DNA of 64,000 nucleotides from Osmia lignaria lignaria (lineage: Eukaryota > Arthropoda > Insecta > Hymenoptera > Megachilidae): assembly GCF_051020975.1 (NCBI RefSeq), contig NW_027478169.1, forward strand, positions 2,604,001 through 2,668,000, written 5' to 3'. The position numbers were made by a program, and so were the translations under genes. Position 1 is the stretch's first letter; the number at the start of each line of letters is the position of its first letter. Shown here in pieces: positions 24,047 to 37,200 of this stretch. The notes under the pieces were generated by a model, which was not told the DNA's origin, searched no databases, and worked only from the letters and a program-made list of their open reading frames with translations.

Positions 24047-26880
24047 GATCAGATGCGTAGTTCTCGAGATATATCAAGATATTTAAAAGTTCCGAAGCCG
24101 CACCAACATAATAGAGATACAGAAACACCGTGGCCCCTCTCTTTGAGATAACTCTGCACTATTGCGAGCTGGAAATGCCACTTCCAGCTTAGCTGTGCAG
24201 AAGAAGAACAACAAGAAGAAGAAATATCTCGAAATATGTCCGTCAGGCCCCTTCCCTTGAGATAATTCTGCAAATATCTCGGAAACGAAGCGAGCTATGG
24301 CAAAATGTTAAGAGACCTTTTTTGTAGAGAATTATGTTTCCTACAATTTATGTTCTATGATATTTTTTGATCAGAAGCGTAGTTTTCGAGATATATCGAG
24401 ATATTTAAAAGTTCCGAAGCCGCACCAACATAATAGAGATACAGAAACACCGTGGCCCCTTTCTTTGAGATAACTCTGCACTAGTGCGAGCCGCAAATGC
24501 CACTTCCAGCTTAGCTGTGCAGAAGAAGAACAACAAGAAGAAGAAATATCTCGAAATATGTCCGTCAGGCCCCTTCCCTTGAGATATATCTGCAAATATC
24601 TCGGAAACGAAGCGAGCTATGGCAAAATGTTAAGAGACCTTTTTTGTAGAGAATTAAGTTTCCTACTTTTTATCTTCTATGATATTTTTTGATCAGATGC
24701 GTAGTTCTCGAGATATATCAAGATATTTAAAAGTTCCGAAGCCGCACCAACATAATAGAGATACAGAAACACCGTGGCCCCTCTCTTTGAGATAACTCTG
24801 CACTATTGCGAGCTGCAAATGCCACTTCCAGCTTAGCTGTGCAGAAGAAGAACAACAAGAAGAAGGAATATCTCGAAATATGTCCGTCAGGCCAGTTCCT
24901 TTGAGCTGAATCTGCAAATATCTCGGAAACGAAGCGAGCTATGGCAAAATATTAAGAGACGTTTTTTGTAGAGAATTATGTTTCCTACAATTTATGTTCT
25001 ATGATATTTTTTGATCAGAAGCGTAGTTTTCGAGATATATCGAGATATTTAAAACTTCCGAAGACGCACCAACATAATAGAGATACAGAAACACCGTGGC
25101 CCCTTTCTTTGAGATAACTGTGCACTAGTGCGAGCCGCAAATGCCACTTCCAGCTTAGCTGTGCAGAAGAAGAACAACAAGAAGAAGAAATATCTCGAAA
25201 TATGTCCGTCAGGCCCCTTCCCTTGAGATAAATCTGCAAATATCTCGGAAACGAAGCGAGCTATGGCAAAATGTTAAGAGACCTTTTTTGTAGAGAATTA
25301 TGTTTCCTACTTTTTATCTTCTATGATATTTTTTGATCAGATGCGTAGTTCTCGAGATATATCAAGATATTTAAAAGTTCCGAAGCCGCACCAACATAAT
25401 AGAGATACAGAAACACCGTGGCCCCTCTCTTTGAGATAACTCTGCACTATTGCGAGCTGGAAATGCCACTTCCAGCTTAGCTGTGCAGAAGAAGAACAAC
25501 AAGAAGAAGAAATATCTCGAAATATGTCCGTCAGGCCAGTTCCTTTGAGCTGAATCTGCAAATATCTCGGAAACGAAGCGAGCTATGGCAAAATGTTAAG
25601 AGACCTTTTTTGTAGAGAATTACGTTTCCTACTTTTCATGTTCTATGATATTTTTTGATCAGATGCGTAGTTCTCGAGATATATCAAGATATTTAAAAGT
25701 TCCGAAGCCGCACCAACATAATAGAGATACAGAAACACCGTGGCCCCTTTCTTTGAGATAACTCTGCACTATTGCGAGCTGTAAATGCCACTTCCAGCTT
25801 AGCTGTGCAGAAGAAGAACAACAAGAAGAAGAAATATCTCGAAATATGTCCGTCAGGCCCCTTCCCTTGAGATATATCTGCAAATATCTCGGAAACGAAG
25901 CGAGCTATGGCAAAATGTTAAGAGACCTTTTTTGTAGAGAATTAAGTTTCCTACTTTTTATCTTCTATGATATTTTTTGATCAGATGCGTAGTTCTCGAG
26001 ATATATCAAGATATTTAAAAGTTCCGAAGCCGCACCAACATAATAGAGATACAGAAACACCGTGGCCCCTCTCTTTGAGATAACTCTGCACTATTGCGAG
26101 CTGGAAATGCCACTTCCAGCTTAGCTGTGCAGAAGAAGAACAACAAGAAGAAGAAATATCTCGAAATATGTCCGTCAGGCCCCTTCCCTTGAGATAATTC
26201 TGCAAATATCTCGGAAACGAAGCGAGCTATGGCAAAATGTTAAGAGACCTTTTTTGTAGAGAATTATGTTTCCTACAATTTATGTTCTATGATATTTTTT
26301 GATCAGAAGCGTAGTTTTCGAGATATATCCAGATATTTAAAAGTTCCGAAGCCGCACCAACATAATAGGGATACAGAAACACCGTAGCCCCTTTCTTTGA
26401 GATAACTCTGCACTAGTGCGAGCCGCAAATGCCACTTCCAGCTTAGCTGTGCAGAAGAAGAACAACAAGAAGAAGAAATATCTCGAAATATGTCCGTCAG
26501 GCCCCTTCCCTTGAGATAAATCTGCAAATATCTCGGAAACGAAGCGAGCTATGGCAAAATGTTAAGAGACCTTTTTTGTAGAGAATTAAGTTTCCTACTT
26601 TTTATCTTCTATGATATTTCTTGATCAGATGCGTAGTTCTCGAGATATATCGAGATATTTAAGAGTTCCGAAGCCGCACCAACATAATAGAGATACAGAA
26701 ACACCGTGGCCCCTCTCTTTGAGATAACTCTGCACTATTGCGAGCTGGAAATGCCACTTCCAGTTTAGCTGTGCAGAAGAAGGACAACAAGAAGAAGAAA
26801 TATCTCGAAATATGTCCGTCAGGCCAGTTCCTTTGAGATGAATCTGCAAATATCTCGGAAACGAAGCGAGCTATGGCAAA
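24047..26880. repeat. Long HOR block of the 22-40 kb zone, copy 1
   Basis: The unit order (A with GATAATTCTGC, B, A with cassette, B with GACGCACC, A with cassette, A, A with GATAATTCTGC, B, A with GGACAACAAG) recurs at 30490-33000. The offset is 6443 bp over the first four units and 6121 bp after that, because the second copy lacks one unit. The right edge is approximate. Confidence 0.83.
24691..25334. repeat. Dimer block, copy 2
   Basis: Partner of 16319-16962, sharing the rare AAAACTTCCG in the B unit at about 25050 and AAAATATTAAG near 24946. Confidence 0.8.
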
Positions 26881-26945
26881 ATGTTAAGAGACCTTTTTTG
26901 TAGAGAATAAAGTTTCCTACTTTTGTATGTTCTATGATATTTTTT
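26623..26945. repeat. 323-bp chimeric unit
   Basis: The first part (TTCTTGATCAG, AAGAGTTCC, GGACAACAAG, GGCCAGTTCC with GAGATGAATC) matches the units at 28879 and 32744. The tail (GAGAATAAAG, CTTTTGTATG) matches the X units at 29201 and 33066 that directly follow those units elsewhere. The switch is between about 26840 and 26905. The extra G in TTTTGTATG makes it 323 bp. Confidence 0.8.
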
Positions 26946-28556
26946 GATCAGATGCGTAGTTCTCGAGATATATCAAGATATTTAAAAGTTCCGAAGCCGC
27001 ACCAACATAATAGAGATACAGAAACACCGCGGCCCCTTTCTTTGAGATAACTCTGCACTATTGCGAGCTGTAAATGCCACTTCCAGCTTAGCTGTGCAGA
27101 AGAAGAACAACAAGAAGAAGAAATATCTCGAAATATGTCCGTCAGGCCCCTTCCCTTGAGATATATCTGCAAATATCTCGGAAACGAAGCGAGCTATGGC
27201 AAAATGTTGAGAGACCTTTTTTGTAGAGAATTATGTTTCCTACAATTTATGTTCTATGATACTTTTTGATCAGAAGCGTAGTTTTCGAGATATATCGAGA
27301 TATTTAAAAGTTCCGAAGCCGCACCAACATAATAGAGATACAGAAACACCGTGGCCCCTTTCGTTGAGATAACTCTGCACTAGTGCGAGCCGCAAATGCC
27401 ACTTCCAGCTTAGCTATGCAGAAGAAGAACAACAAGAAGAAGAAATATCTCGAAATATGTCCGTCAGGCCCCTTCCCTTGAGATATATCTGCAAATATCT
27501 CGGAAACGAAGCGAGCTATTGCAAAATGTTAAGAGACCTTTTTTGTAGAGAATTATGCTTCCTACAATTTATGTTCTATGATATTTTTTGATCAGAAGCG
27601 TAGTTTTCGAGATACATCGAGATATTTAAAAGTTCCGAAGCCGCACCAACATAATAGAGATACAGAAACACCGTGGCCCCTTTCTTTGAGATAACTGTGC
27701 ACTAGTGCGAGCCGCAAATGCCACTTCCAGCTTAGCTGTGCAGAAGAAGAACAACAAGAAGAAGAAATATCTCGAAATATGTCCGTCAGGCCCCTTCCCT
27801 TGAGATAAATCTGTAAATATCTCGGAAACGAAGAGAGCTATGGCAAAATGTTAAGAGACCTTTTTTGTAGAGAATAAAGTTTCCTACTTTTGTATGTTCT
27901 ATGATATTTTTTGATCAGATGCGTAGTTCTCGAGATATATCAAGATATTTAAAAGTTCCGAAGCCGCACCAACATAATAGAGATACAGAAACACCGCGGC
28001 CCCTTTCTTTGAGATAACTCTGCACTATTGCGAGCTGTAAATGCCACTTCCAGCTTAGCTGTGCAGAAGAAGAACAACAAGAAGAAGAAATATCTCGAAA
28101 TATGTCCGTCAGGCCCCTTCCCTTGAGATATATCTGCAAATATCTCGGAAACGAAGCGAGCTATGGCAAAATGTTGAGAGACCTTTTTTGTAGAGAATTA
28201 TGTTTCCTACAATTTATGTTCTATGATACTTTTTGATCAGAAGCGTAGTTTTCGAGATATATCGAGATATTTAAAAGTTCCGAAGCCGCACCAACATAAT
28301 AGAGATACAGAAACACCGTGGCCCCTTTCGTTGAGATAACTCTGCACTAGTGCGAGCCGCAAATGCCACTTCCAGCTTAGCTATGCAGAAGAAGAACAAC
28401 AAGAAGAAGAAATATCTCGAAATATGTCCGTCAGGCCCCTTCCCTTGAGATATATCTGCAAATATCTCGGAAACGAAGCGAGCTATTGCAAAATGTTAAG
28501 AGACCTTTTTTGTAGAGAATTATGCTTCCTACAATTTATGTTCTATGATATTTTTT
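26946..28556. repeat. Y-Z-X-Y-Z run of the 967-bp trimer
   Basis: Y is an A unit with CCGCGGCCCC. Z is a B unit preceded by GATACTTTTTG, with TTTCGTTGAG, TAGCTATGC and CTATTGCAAAATG. X is a 323-bp B unit with GATACATCG, CTGTAAATATC and CTTTTGTATG. Starts are Y 26946, Z 27268, X 27590, Y 27913, Z 28235. The run recurs at 33389-34999 with offset 6443 bp. Confidence 0.87.
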
Positions 28557-29200
28557 GATCAGAAGCGTAGTTTTCGAGATATATCGAGATATTTAAAAGT
28601 TCCGAAGCCGCACCAACATAATAGGGATACAGAAACACCGTGGCCCCTTTCTTTGAGATAACTCTGCACTAGTGCGAGCCGCAAATGCCACTTCCAGCTT
28701 AGCTGTGCAGAAGAAGAACAACAAGAAGAAGAAATATCTCGAAATATGTCCGTCAGGCCCCTTCCCTTGAGATAAATCTGCAAATATCTCGGAAACGAAG
28801 CGAGCTATGGCAAAATGTTAAGAGACCTTTTTTGTAGAGAATTAAGTTTCCTACTTTTTATCTTCTATGATATTTCTTGATCAGATGCGTAGTTCTCGAG
28901 ATATATCAAGATATTTAAGAGTTCCGAAGCCGCACCAACATAATAGAGATACAGAAACACCGTGGCCCCTCTCTTTGAGATAACTCTGCACTATTGCGAG
29001 CTGGAAATGCCACTTCCAGTTTAGCTGTGCAGAAGAAGGACAACAAGAAGAAGAAATATCTCGAAATATGTCCGTCAGGCCAGTTCCTTTGAGATGAATC
29101 TGCAAATATCTCGGAAACGAAGTGAGCTATGGCAAAATGTTAAGAGACGTTTTTTATAGAGAATTATGTTTCCTACAATTTATGTTCTATGATATTTTTT

Positions 29201-30167
29201 GATCAGAAGCGTAGTTTTCGAGATACATCGAGATATTTAAAAGTTCCGAAGCCGCACCAACATAATAGAGATACAGAAACACCGTGGCCCCTTTCTTTGA
29301 GATAACTGTGCACTAGTGCGAGCCGCAAATGCCACTTCCAGCTTAGCTGTGCAGAAGAAGAACAACAAGAAGAAGAAATATCTCGAAATATGTCCGTCAG
29401 GCCCCTTCCCTTGAGATAAATCTGTAAATATCTCGGAAACGAAGAGAGCTATGGCAAAATGTTAAGAGACCTTTTTTGTAGAGAATAAAGTTTCCTACTT
29501 TTGTATGTTCTATGATATTTTTTGATCAGATGCGTAGTTCTCGAGATATATCAAGATATTTAAAAGTTCCGAAGCCGCACCAACATAATAGAGATACAGA
29601 AACACAGCGGCCCCTTTCTTTGAGATAACTCTGCACTATTGCGAGCTGTAAATGCCACTTGCAGCTTAGCTGTGCAGAAGAAGAACAACAAGAAGAAGAA
29701 ATATCTCGAAATATGTCCGTCAGGCCCCTTCCCTTGAGATATATCTGCAAATATCTCGGAAACGAAGCGAGCTATGGCAAAATGTTGAGAGACCTTTTTT
29801 GTAGAGAATTATGTTTCCTACAATTTATGTTCTATGATACTTTTTGATCAGAAGCGTAGTTTTCGAGATATATCGAGATATTTAAAAGTTCCGAAGCCGC
29901 ACCAACATAATAGAGATACAGAAACACCGTGGCCCCTTTCGTTGAGATAACTCTGCACTAGTGCGAGCCGCAAATGCCACTTCCAGCTTAGCTATGCAGA
30001 AGAAGAACAACAAGAAGAAGAAATATCTCGAAATATGTCCGTCAGGCCCCTTCCCTTGAGATATATCTGCAAATATCTCGGAAACGAAGCGAGCTATTGC
30101 AAAATCTTAAGAGACCTTTTTTGTAGAGAATTATGCTTCCTACAATTTATGTTCTATGATATTTTTT
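29201..30167. repeat. X-Y-Z trimer, 967 bp
   Basis: X 29201-29523 (323 bp), Y 29524-29845, Z 29846-30167. The Y unit is slightly diverged, with AACACAGCGGCC and a GCAGCTTAG change. The block from 28557 to about 30139 repeats at 32422-34004 with offset 3865 bp (12 units plus one base). Confidence 0.85.
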
Positions 30168-30489
30168 GATCAGAAGCGTAGTTCTCGAGATATATCAAGA
30201 TATTTAAAAGTTCCGAAGCCGCACCAACATAATAGAGATACAGAAACACCGTGGCCCCTTTCTTTGAGATAACTCTGCACTATTGCGAGCTGTAAATGCC
30301 ACTTCCAGCTTAGCTGTGCAGAAGAAGAACAACAAGAAGAAGAAATATCTCGAAATATGTCCGTCAGGCCCCTTCCCTTGAGATATATCTGCAAATATCT
30401 CGGAAACGAAGCGAGCTATGGCAAAATGTTAAGAGACCTTTTTTGTAGAGAATTAAGTTTCCTACTTTTTATCTTCTATGATATTTTTT
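30168..30489. repeat. Hybrid unit: B-type start, A-type head
   Basis: Begins GATCAGAAGCG (B) and continues TTCTCGAG and ATATCAAG (A). It marks the right end of the block shared with 32422-34004, so it coincides with an exchange junction. Confidence 0.78.
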
Positions 30490-33000
30490 GATCAGATGCG
30501 TAGTTCTCGAGATATATCAAGATATTTAAAAGTTCCGAAGCCGCACCAACATAATAGAGATACAGAAACACCGTGGCCCCTCTCTTTGAGATAACTCTGC
30601 ACTATTGCGAGCTGGAAATGCCACTTCCAGCTTAGCTGTGCAGAAGAAGAACAACAAGAAGAAGAAATATCTCGAAATATGTCCGTCAGGCCCCTTCCCT
30701 TGAGATAATTCTGCAAATATCTCGGAAACGAAGCGAGCTATGGCAAAATGTTAAGAGACCTTTTTTGTAGAGAATTATGTTTCCTACAATTTATGTTCTA
30801 TGATATTTTTTGATCAGAAGCGTAGTTTTCGAGATATATCGAGATATTTAAAAGTTCCGAAGCCGCACCAACATAATAGAGATACAGAAACACCGTGGCC
30901 CCTTTCTTTGAGATAACTCTGCACTAGTGCGAGCCGCAAATGCCACTTCCAGCTTAGCTGTGCAGAAGAAGAACAACAAGAAGAAGAAATATCTCGAAAT
31001 ATGTCCGTCAGGCCCCTTCCCTTGAGATATATCTGCAAATATCTCGGAAACGAAGCGAGCTATGGCAAAATGTTAAGAGACCTTTTTTGTAGAGAATTAA
31101 GTTTCCTACTTTTTATCTTCTATGATATTTTTTGATCAGATGCGTAGTTCTCGAGATATATCAAGATATTTAAAAGTTCCGAAGCCGCACCAACATAATA
31201 GAGATACAGAAACACCGTGGCCCCTCTCTTTGAGATAACTCTGCACTATTGCGAGCTGCAAATGCCACTTCCAGCTTAGCTGTGCAGAAGAAGAACAACA
31301 AGAAGAAGAAATATCTCGAAATATGTCCGTCAGGCCAGTTCCTTTGAGCTGAATCTGCAAATATCTCGGAAACGAAGCGAGCTATGGCAAAATATTAAGA
31401 GACGTTTTTTGTAGAGAATTATGTTTCCTACAATTTATGTTCTATGATATTTTTTGATCAGAAGCGTAGTTTTCGAGATATATCGAGATATTTAAAAGTT
31501 CCGAAGACGCACCAACATAATAGAGATACAGAAACACCGTGGCCCCTTTCTTTGAGATAACTGTGCACTAGTGCGAGCCGCAAATGCCACTTCCAGCTTA
31601 GCTGTGCAGAAGAAGAACAACAAGAAGAAGAAATATCTCGAAATATGTCCGTCAGGCCAGTTCCTTTGAGCTGAATCTGCAAATATCTCGGAAACGAAGC
31701 GAGCTATGGCAAAATGTTAAGAGACCTTTTTTGTAGAGAATTACGTTTCCTACTTTTCATGTTCTATGATATTTTTTGATCAGATGCGTAGTTCTCGAGA
31801 TATATCAAGATATTTAAAAGTTCCGAAGCCGCACCAACATAATAGAGATACAGAAACACCGTGGCCCCTTTCTTTGAGATAACTCTGCACTATTGCGAGC
31901 TGTAAATGCCACTTCCAGCTTAGCTGTGCAGAAGAAGAACAACAAGAAGAAGAAATATCTCGAAATATGTCCGTCAGGCCCCTTCCCTTGAGATATATCT
32001 GCAAATATCTCGGAAACGAAGCGAGCTATGGCAAAATGTTAAGAGACCTTTTTTGTAGAGAATTAAGTTTCCTACTTTTTATCTTCTATGATATTTTTTG
32101 ATCAGATGCGTAGTTCTCGAGATATATCAAGATATTTAAAAGTTCCGAAGCCGCACCAACATAATAGAGATACAGAAACACCGTGGCCCCTCTCTTTGAG
32201 ATAACTCTGCACTATTGCGAGCTGGAAATGCCACTTCCAGCTTAGCTGTGCAGAAGAAGAACAACAAGAAGAAGAAATATCTCGAAATATGTCCGTCAGG
32301 CCCCTTCCCTTTAGATAATTCTGCAAATATCTCGGAAACGAAGCGAGCTATGGCAAAATGTTAAGAGACCTTTTTTGTAGAGAATTATGTTTCCTACAAT
32401 TTATGTTCTATGATATTTTTTGATCAGAAGCGTAGTTTTCGAGATATATCCAGATATTTAAAAGTTCCGAAGCCGCACCAACATAATAGGGATACAGAAA
32501 CACCGTGGCCCCTTTCTTTGAGATAACTCTGCACTAGTGCGAGCCGCAAATGCCACTTCCAGCTTAGCTGTGCAGAAGAAGAACAACAAGAAGAAGAAAT
32601 ATCTCGAAATATGTCCGTCAGGCCCCTTCCCTTGAGATAAATCTGCAAATATCTCGGAAACGAAGCGAGCTATGGCAAAATGTTCAGAGACCTTTTTTGT
32701 AGAGAATTAAGTTTCCTACTTTTTATCTTCTATGATATTTCTTGATCAGATGCGTAGTTCTCGAGATATATCAAGATATTTAAGAGTTCCGAAGCCGCAC
32801 CAACATAATAGAGATACAGAAACACCGTGGCCCCTCTCTTTGAGATAACTCTGCACTATTGCGAGCTGGAAATGCCACTTCCAGTTTAGCTGTGCAGAAG
32901 AAGGACAACAAGAAGAAGAAATATCTCGAAATATGTCCGTCAGGCCAGTTCCTTTGAGATGAATCTGCAAATATCTCGGAAACGAAGCGAGCTATGGCAA
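30490..33000. repeat. Long HOR block of the 22-40 kb zone, copy 2
   Basis: Partner of 24047-26880, one unit shorter. The missing unit is explained by the fusion unit at 31456-31777. The A unit with GGACAACAAG at 32744 is followed here by a full GATACATCG unit, whereas in copy 1 these two appear merged at 26623-26945. Confidence 0.83.
31456..31777. repeat. In-register fusion unit (one unit lost)
   Basis: The 5' part (GACGCACC, CTGTGCACTAGTGC) matches the B unit at 25013. The 3' part (GGCCAGTTCC cassette, then ATTACGTTTCC and CTTTTCATG) matches the next unit at 25335. The switch lies between about 31584 and 31656, within sequence identical in both parents. The result is the loss of exactly one unit with phase kept. 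Confidence 0.85.
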
Positions 33001-33065
33001 AATGTTAAGAGACGTTTTTTATAGAGAATTATGTTTCCTACAATTTATGTTCTATGATATTTTTT

Positions 33066-34999
33066 GATCAGAAGCGTAGTTTTCGAGATACATCGAGATA
33101 TTTAAAAGTTCCGAAGCCGCACCAACATAATAGAGATACAGAAACACCGTGGCCCCTTTCTTTGAGATAACTGTGCACTAGTGCGAGCCGCAAATGCCAC
33201 TTCCAGCTTAGCTGTGCAGAAGAAGAACAACAAGAAGAAGAAATATCTCGAAATATGTCCGTCAGGCCCCTTCCCTTGAGATAAATCTGTAAATATCTCG
33301 GAAACGAAGAGAGCTATGGCAAAATGTTAAGAGACCTTTTTTGTAGAGAATAAAGTTTCCTACTTTTGTATGTTCTATGATATTTTTTGATCAGATGCGT
33401 AGTTCTCGAGATATATCAAGATATTTAAAAGTTCCGAAGCCGCACCAACATAATAGAGATACAGAAACACCGCGGCCCCTTTCTTTGAGATAACTCTGCA
33501 CTATTGCGAGCTGTAAATGCCACTTCCAGCTTAGCTGTGCAGAAGAAGAACAACAAGAAGAAGAAATATCTCGAAATATGTCCGTCAGGCCCCTTCCCTT
33601 GAGATATATCTGCAAATATCTCGGAAACGAAGCGAGCTATGGCAAAATGTTGAGAGACCTTTTTTGTAGAGAATTATGTTTCCTACAATTTATGTTCTAT
33701 GATACTTTTTGATCAGAAGCGTAGTTTTCGAGATATATCGAGATATTTAAAAGTTCCGAAGCCGCACCAACATAATAGAGATACAGAAACACCGTGGCCC
33801 CTTTCGTTGAGATAACTCTGCACTAGTGCGAGCCGCAAATGCCACTTCCAGCTTAGCTATGCAGAAGAAGAACAACAAGAAGAAGAAATATCTCGAAATA
33901 TGTCCGTCAGGCCCCTTCCCTTGAGATATATCTGCAAATATCTCGGAAACGAAGCGAGCTATTGCAAAATGTTAAGAGACCTTTTTTGTAGAGAATTATG
34001 CTTCCTACAATTTATGTTCTATGATATTTTTTGATCAGAAGCGTAGTTTTCGAGATACATCGAGATATTTAAAAGTTCCGAAGCCGCACCAACATAATAG
34101 AGATACAGAAACACCGTGGCCCCTTTCTTTGAGATAACTGTGCACTAGTGCGAGCCGCAAATGCCACTTCCAGCTTAGCTGTGCAGAAGAAGAACAACAA
34201 GAAGAAGAAATATCTCGAAATATGTCCGTCAGGCCCCTTCCCTTGAGATAAATCTGTAAATATCTCGGAAACGAAGAGAGCTATGGCAAAATGTTAAGAG
34301 ACCTTTTTTGTAGAGAATAAAGTTTCCTACTTTTGTATGTTCTATGATATTTTTTGATCAGATGCGTAGTTCTCGAGATATATCAAGATATTTAAAAGTT
34401 CCGAAGCCGCACCAACATAATAGAGATACAGAAACACCGCGGCCCCTTTCTTTGAGATAACTCTGCACTATTGCGAGCTGTAAATGCCACTTCCAGCTTA
34501 GCTGTGCAGAAGAAGAACAACAAGAAGAAGAAATATCTCGAAATATGTCCGTCAGGCCCCTTCCCTTGAGATATATCTGCAAATATCTCGGAAACGAAGC
34601 GAGCTATGGCAAAATGTTGAGAGACCTTTTTTGTAGAGAATTATGTTTCCTACAATTTATGTTCTATGATACTTTTTGATCAGAAGCGTAGTTTTCGAGA
34701 TATATCGAGATATTTAAAAGTTCCGAAGCCGCACCAACATAATAGAGATACAGAAACACCGTGGCCCCTTTCGTTGAGATAACTCTGCACTAGTGCGAGC
34801 CGCAAATGCCACTTCCAGCTTAGCTATGCAGAAGAAGAACAACAAGAAGAAGAAATATCTCGAAATATGTCCGTCAGGCCCCTTCCCTTGAGATATATCT
34901 GCAAATATCTCGGAAACGAAGCGAGCTATTGCAAAATGTTAAGAGACCTTTTTTGTAGAGAATTATGCTTCCTACAATTTATGTTCTATGATATTTTTT
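33066..34999. repeat. X-Y-Z trimer twice in tandem
   Basis: X 33066, Y 33389, Z 33711, X 34033, Y 34356, Z 34678. Both X units carry the G insertion in TTTTGTATG (33364-33369 and 34331-34336) and are 323 bp. The repeat length is therefore 967 bp. The following unit at 35000 is an ordinary B unit. Confidence 0.88.
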
Positions 35000-35888
35000 G
35001 ATCAGAAGCGTAGTTTTCGAGATATATCGAGATATTTAAAAGTTCCGAAGCCGCACCAACATAATAGGGATACAGAAACACCGTGGCCCCTTTCTTTGAG
35101 ATAACTCTGCACTAGTGCGAGCCGCAAATGCCACTTCCAGCTTAGCTGTGCAGAAGAAGAACAACAAGAAGAAGAAATATCTCGAAATATGTCCGTCAGG
35201 CCCCTTCCCTTGAGATAAATCTGCAAATATCTCGGAAACGAAGCGAGCTATGGCAAAATGTTAAGAGACCTTTTTTGTAGGGAATTATGTTTCCTACTTT
35301 TTATGTTCTATGATATTTTTTGATCAGATGCGTAGTTCTCGAGATATATCAAGATATTTAAAAGTTCCGAAGCCGCACCAACATAATAGAGATACAGAAA
35401 CACCGCGGCCCCTTTCTTTGAGATAACTCTGCACTATTGCGAGCTGTAAATGCCACTTCCAGCTTAGCTGTGCAGAAGAAGAACAACAAGAAGAAGAAAT
35501 ATCTCGAAATATGTCCGTCAGGCCCCTTCCCTTGAGATATATCTGCAAATATCTCGGAAACGAAGCGAGCTATGGCAAAATGTTGAGAGACCTTTTTTGT
35601 AGAGAATTACGTTTCCTACTTTTCATGTTCTATGATATTTTTTGATCAGATGCGTAGTTCTCGAGATATATCAAGATATTTAAAAGTTCCGAAGCCGCAC
35701 CAACATAATAGAGATACAGAAACACCGTGGCCCCTTTCTTTGAGATAACTCTGCACTATTGCGAGCTGTAAATGCCACTTCCAGCTTAGCTGTGCAGAAG
35801 AAGAACAACAAGAAGAAGAAATATCTCGAAATATGTCCGTCAGGCCCCTTCCCTTGAGATATATCTGCAAATATCTCGGAAACGAAGC

Positions 35889-36609
35889 GAGCTATGGCAA
35901 AATGTTAAGAGACCGTTTTTGTAGAGAATTAAGTTTCCTACTTTTTATGTTCTAGGATATTTTTTGATCAGACGCGTAGTTCTCGAGATATATCAAGATA
36001 TTTAAAAGTTCCGAAGCCGCACCAACATAATAGAGATACAGAAACACCGTGGCCCCTTTCTTTGAGATAACTCTGCACTATTGCGAGCTGCAAATGCCAC
36101 TTCCAGCTTAGCTGTGCAGAAGAAGAACAACAAGAAGAAGAAATATCTCGAAATATGTCCGTCAGGCCCCTTCCCTTGAGATAAATCTGCAAATATCTCG
36201 GAAACGAAGAGAGCTATGGCAAAATGTTAAGAGACCTTTTTTGTAGAGAATTACGTTTCCTACTTTTCATGTTCTATGATATTTTTTGATCAGATGCGTA
36301 GTTCTCGAGATATATCAAGATATTTAAAAGTTCCGAAGCCGCACCAACATAATAGAGATACAGAAACACCGTGGCCCCTTTCTTTGAGATAACTCTGCAC
36401 TATTGCGAGCTGTAAATGCCACTTCCAGCTTAGCTGTGCAGAAGAAGAACAACAAGAAGAAGAAATATCTCGAAATATGTCCGTCAGGCCCCTTCCCTTG
36501 AGATATATCTGCAAATATCTCGGAAACGAAGCGAGCTATGGCAAAATGTTAAGAGACCTTTTTTGTAGAGAATTAAGTTTCCTACTTTTTATCTTCTATG
36601 ATATTTTTT
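35889..36609. repeat. Block repeated from 23.3 kb, copy 2
   Basis: Partner of 23326-24046, with the same TTCTAGGATATT mark near 35950. In both places the next unit is the A variant with GATAATTCTGC. Confidence 0.78.
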
Positions 36610-37200
36610 GATCAGATGCGTAGTTCTCGAGATATATCAAGATATTTAAAAGTTCCGAAGCCGCACCAACATAATAGAGATACAGAAACACCGTGGCCCC
36701 TCTCTTTGAGATAACTCTGCACTATTGCGAGCTGGAAATGCCACTTCCAGCTTAGCTGTGCAGAAAAAGAACAACAAGAAGAAGAAATATCTCGAAATAT
36801 GTCCGTCAGGCCCCTTCCCTTGAGATAATTCTGCAAATATCTCGGAAACGAAGCGAGCTATGGCAAAATGTTAAGAGACCTTTTTTGTAGAGAATTATGT
36901 TTCCTACAATTTATGTTCTATGATATTTTTTGATCAGAAGCGTAGTTTTCGAGATATATCGAGATATTTAAAAGTTCCGAAGCCGCACCAACATAATAGA
37001 GATACAGAAACACCGTGGCCCCTTTCTTTGAGATAACTCTGCACTAGTGCGAGCCGCAAATGCCACTTCCAGCTTAGCTGTGCAGAAGAAGAACAACAAG
37101 AAGAAGAAATATCTCGAAATATGTCCGACAGGCCCCTTCCCTTGAGATAAATCTGCAAATATCTCGGAAACGAAGCGAGCTATGGCGAAATGTTAAGAGA
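36610..37200. repeat. Block repeated at 39830, copy 1
   Basis: An A unit with GATAATTCTGC, then a B unit with the rare TCCGACAGG and TATGGCGAAATG. The same two rare changes recur 3220 bp (10 x 322) to the right. Confidence 0.82.
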
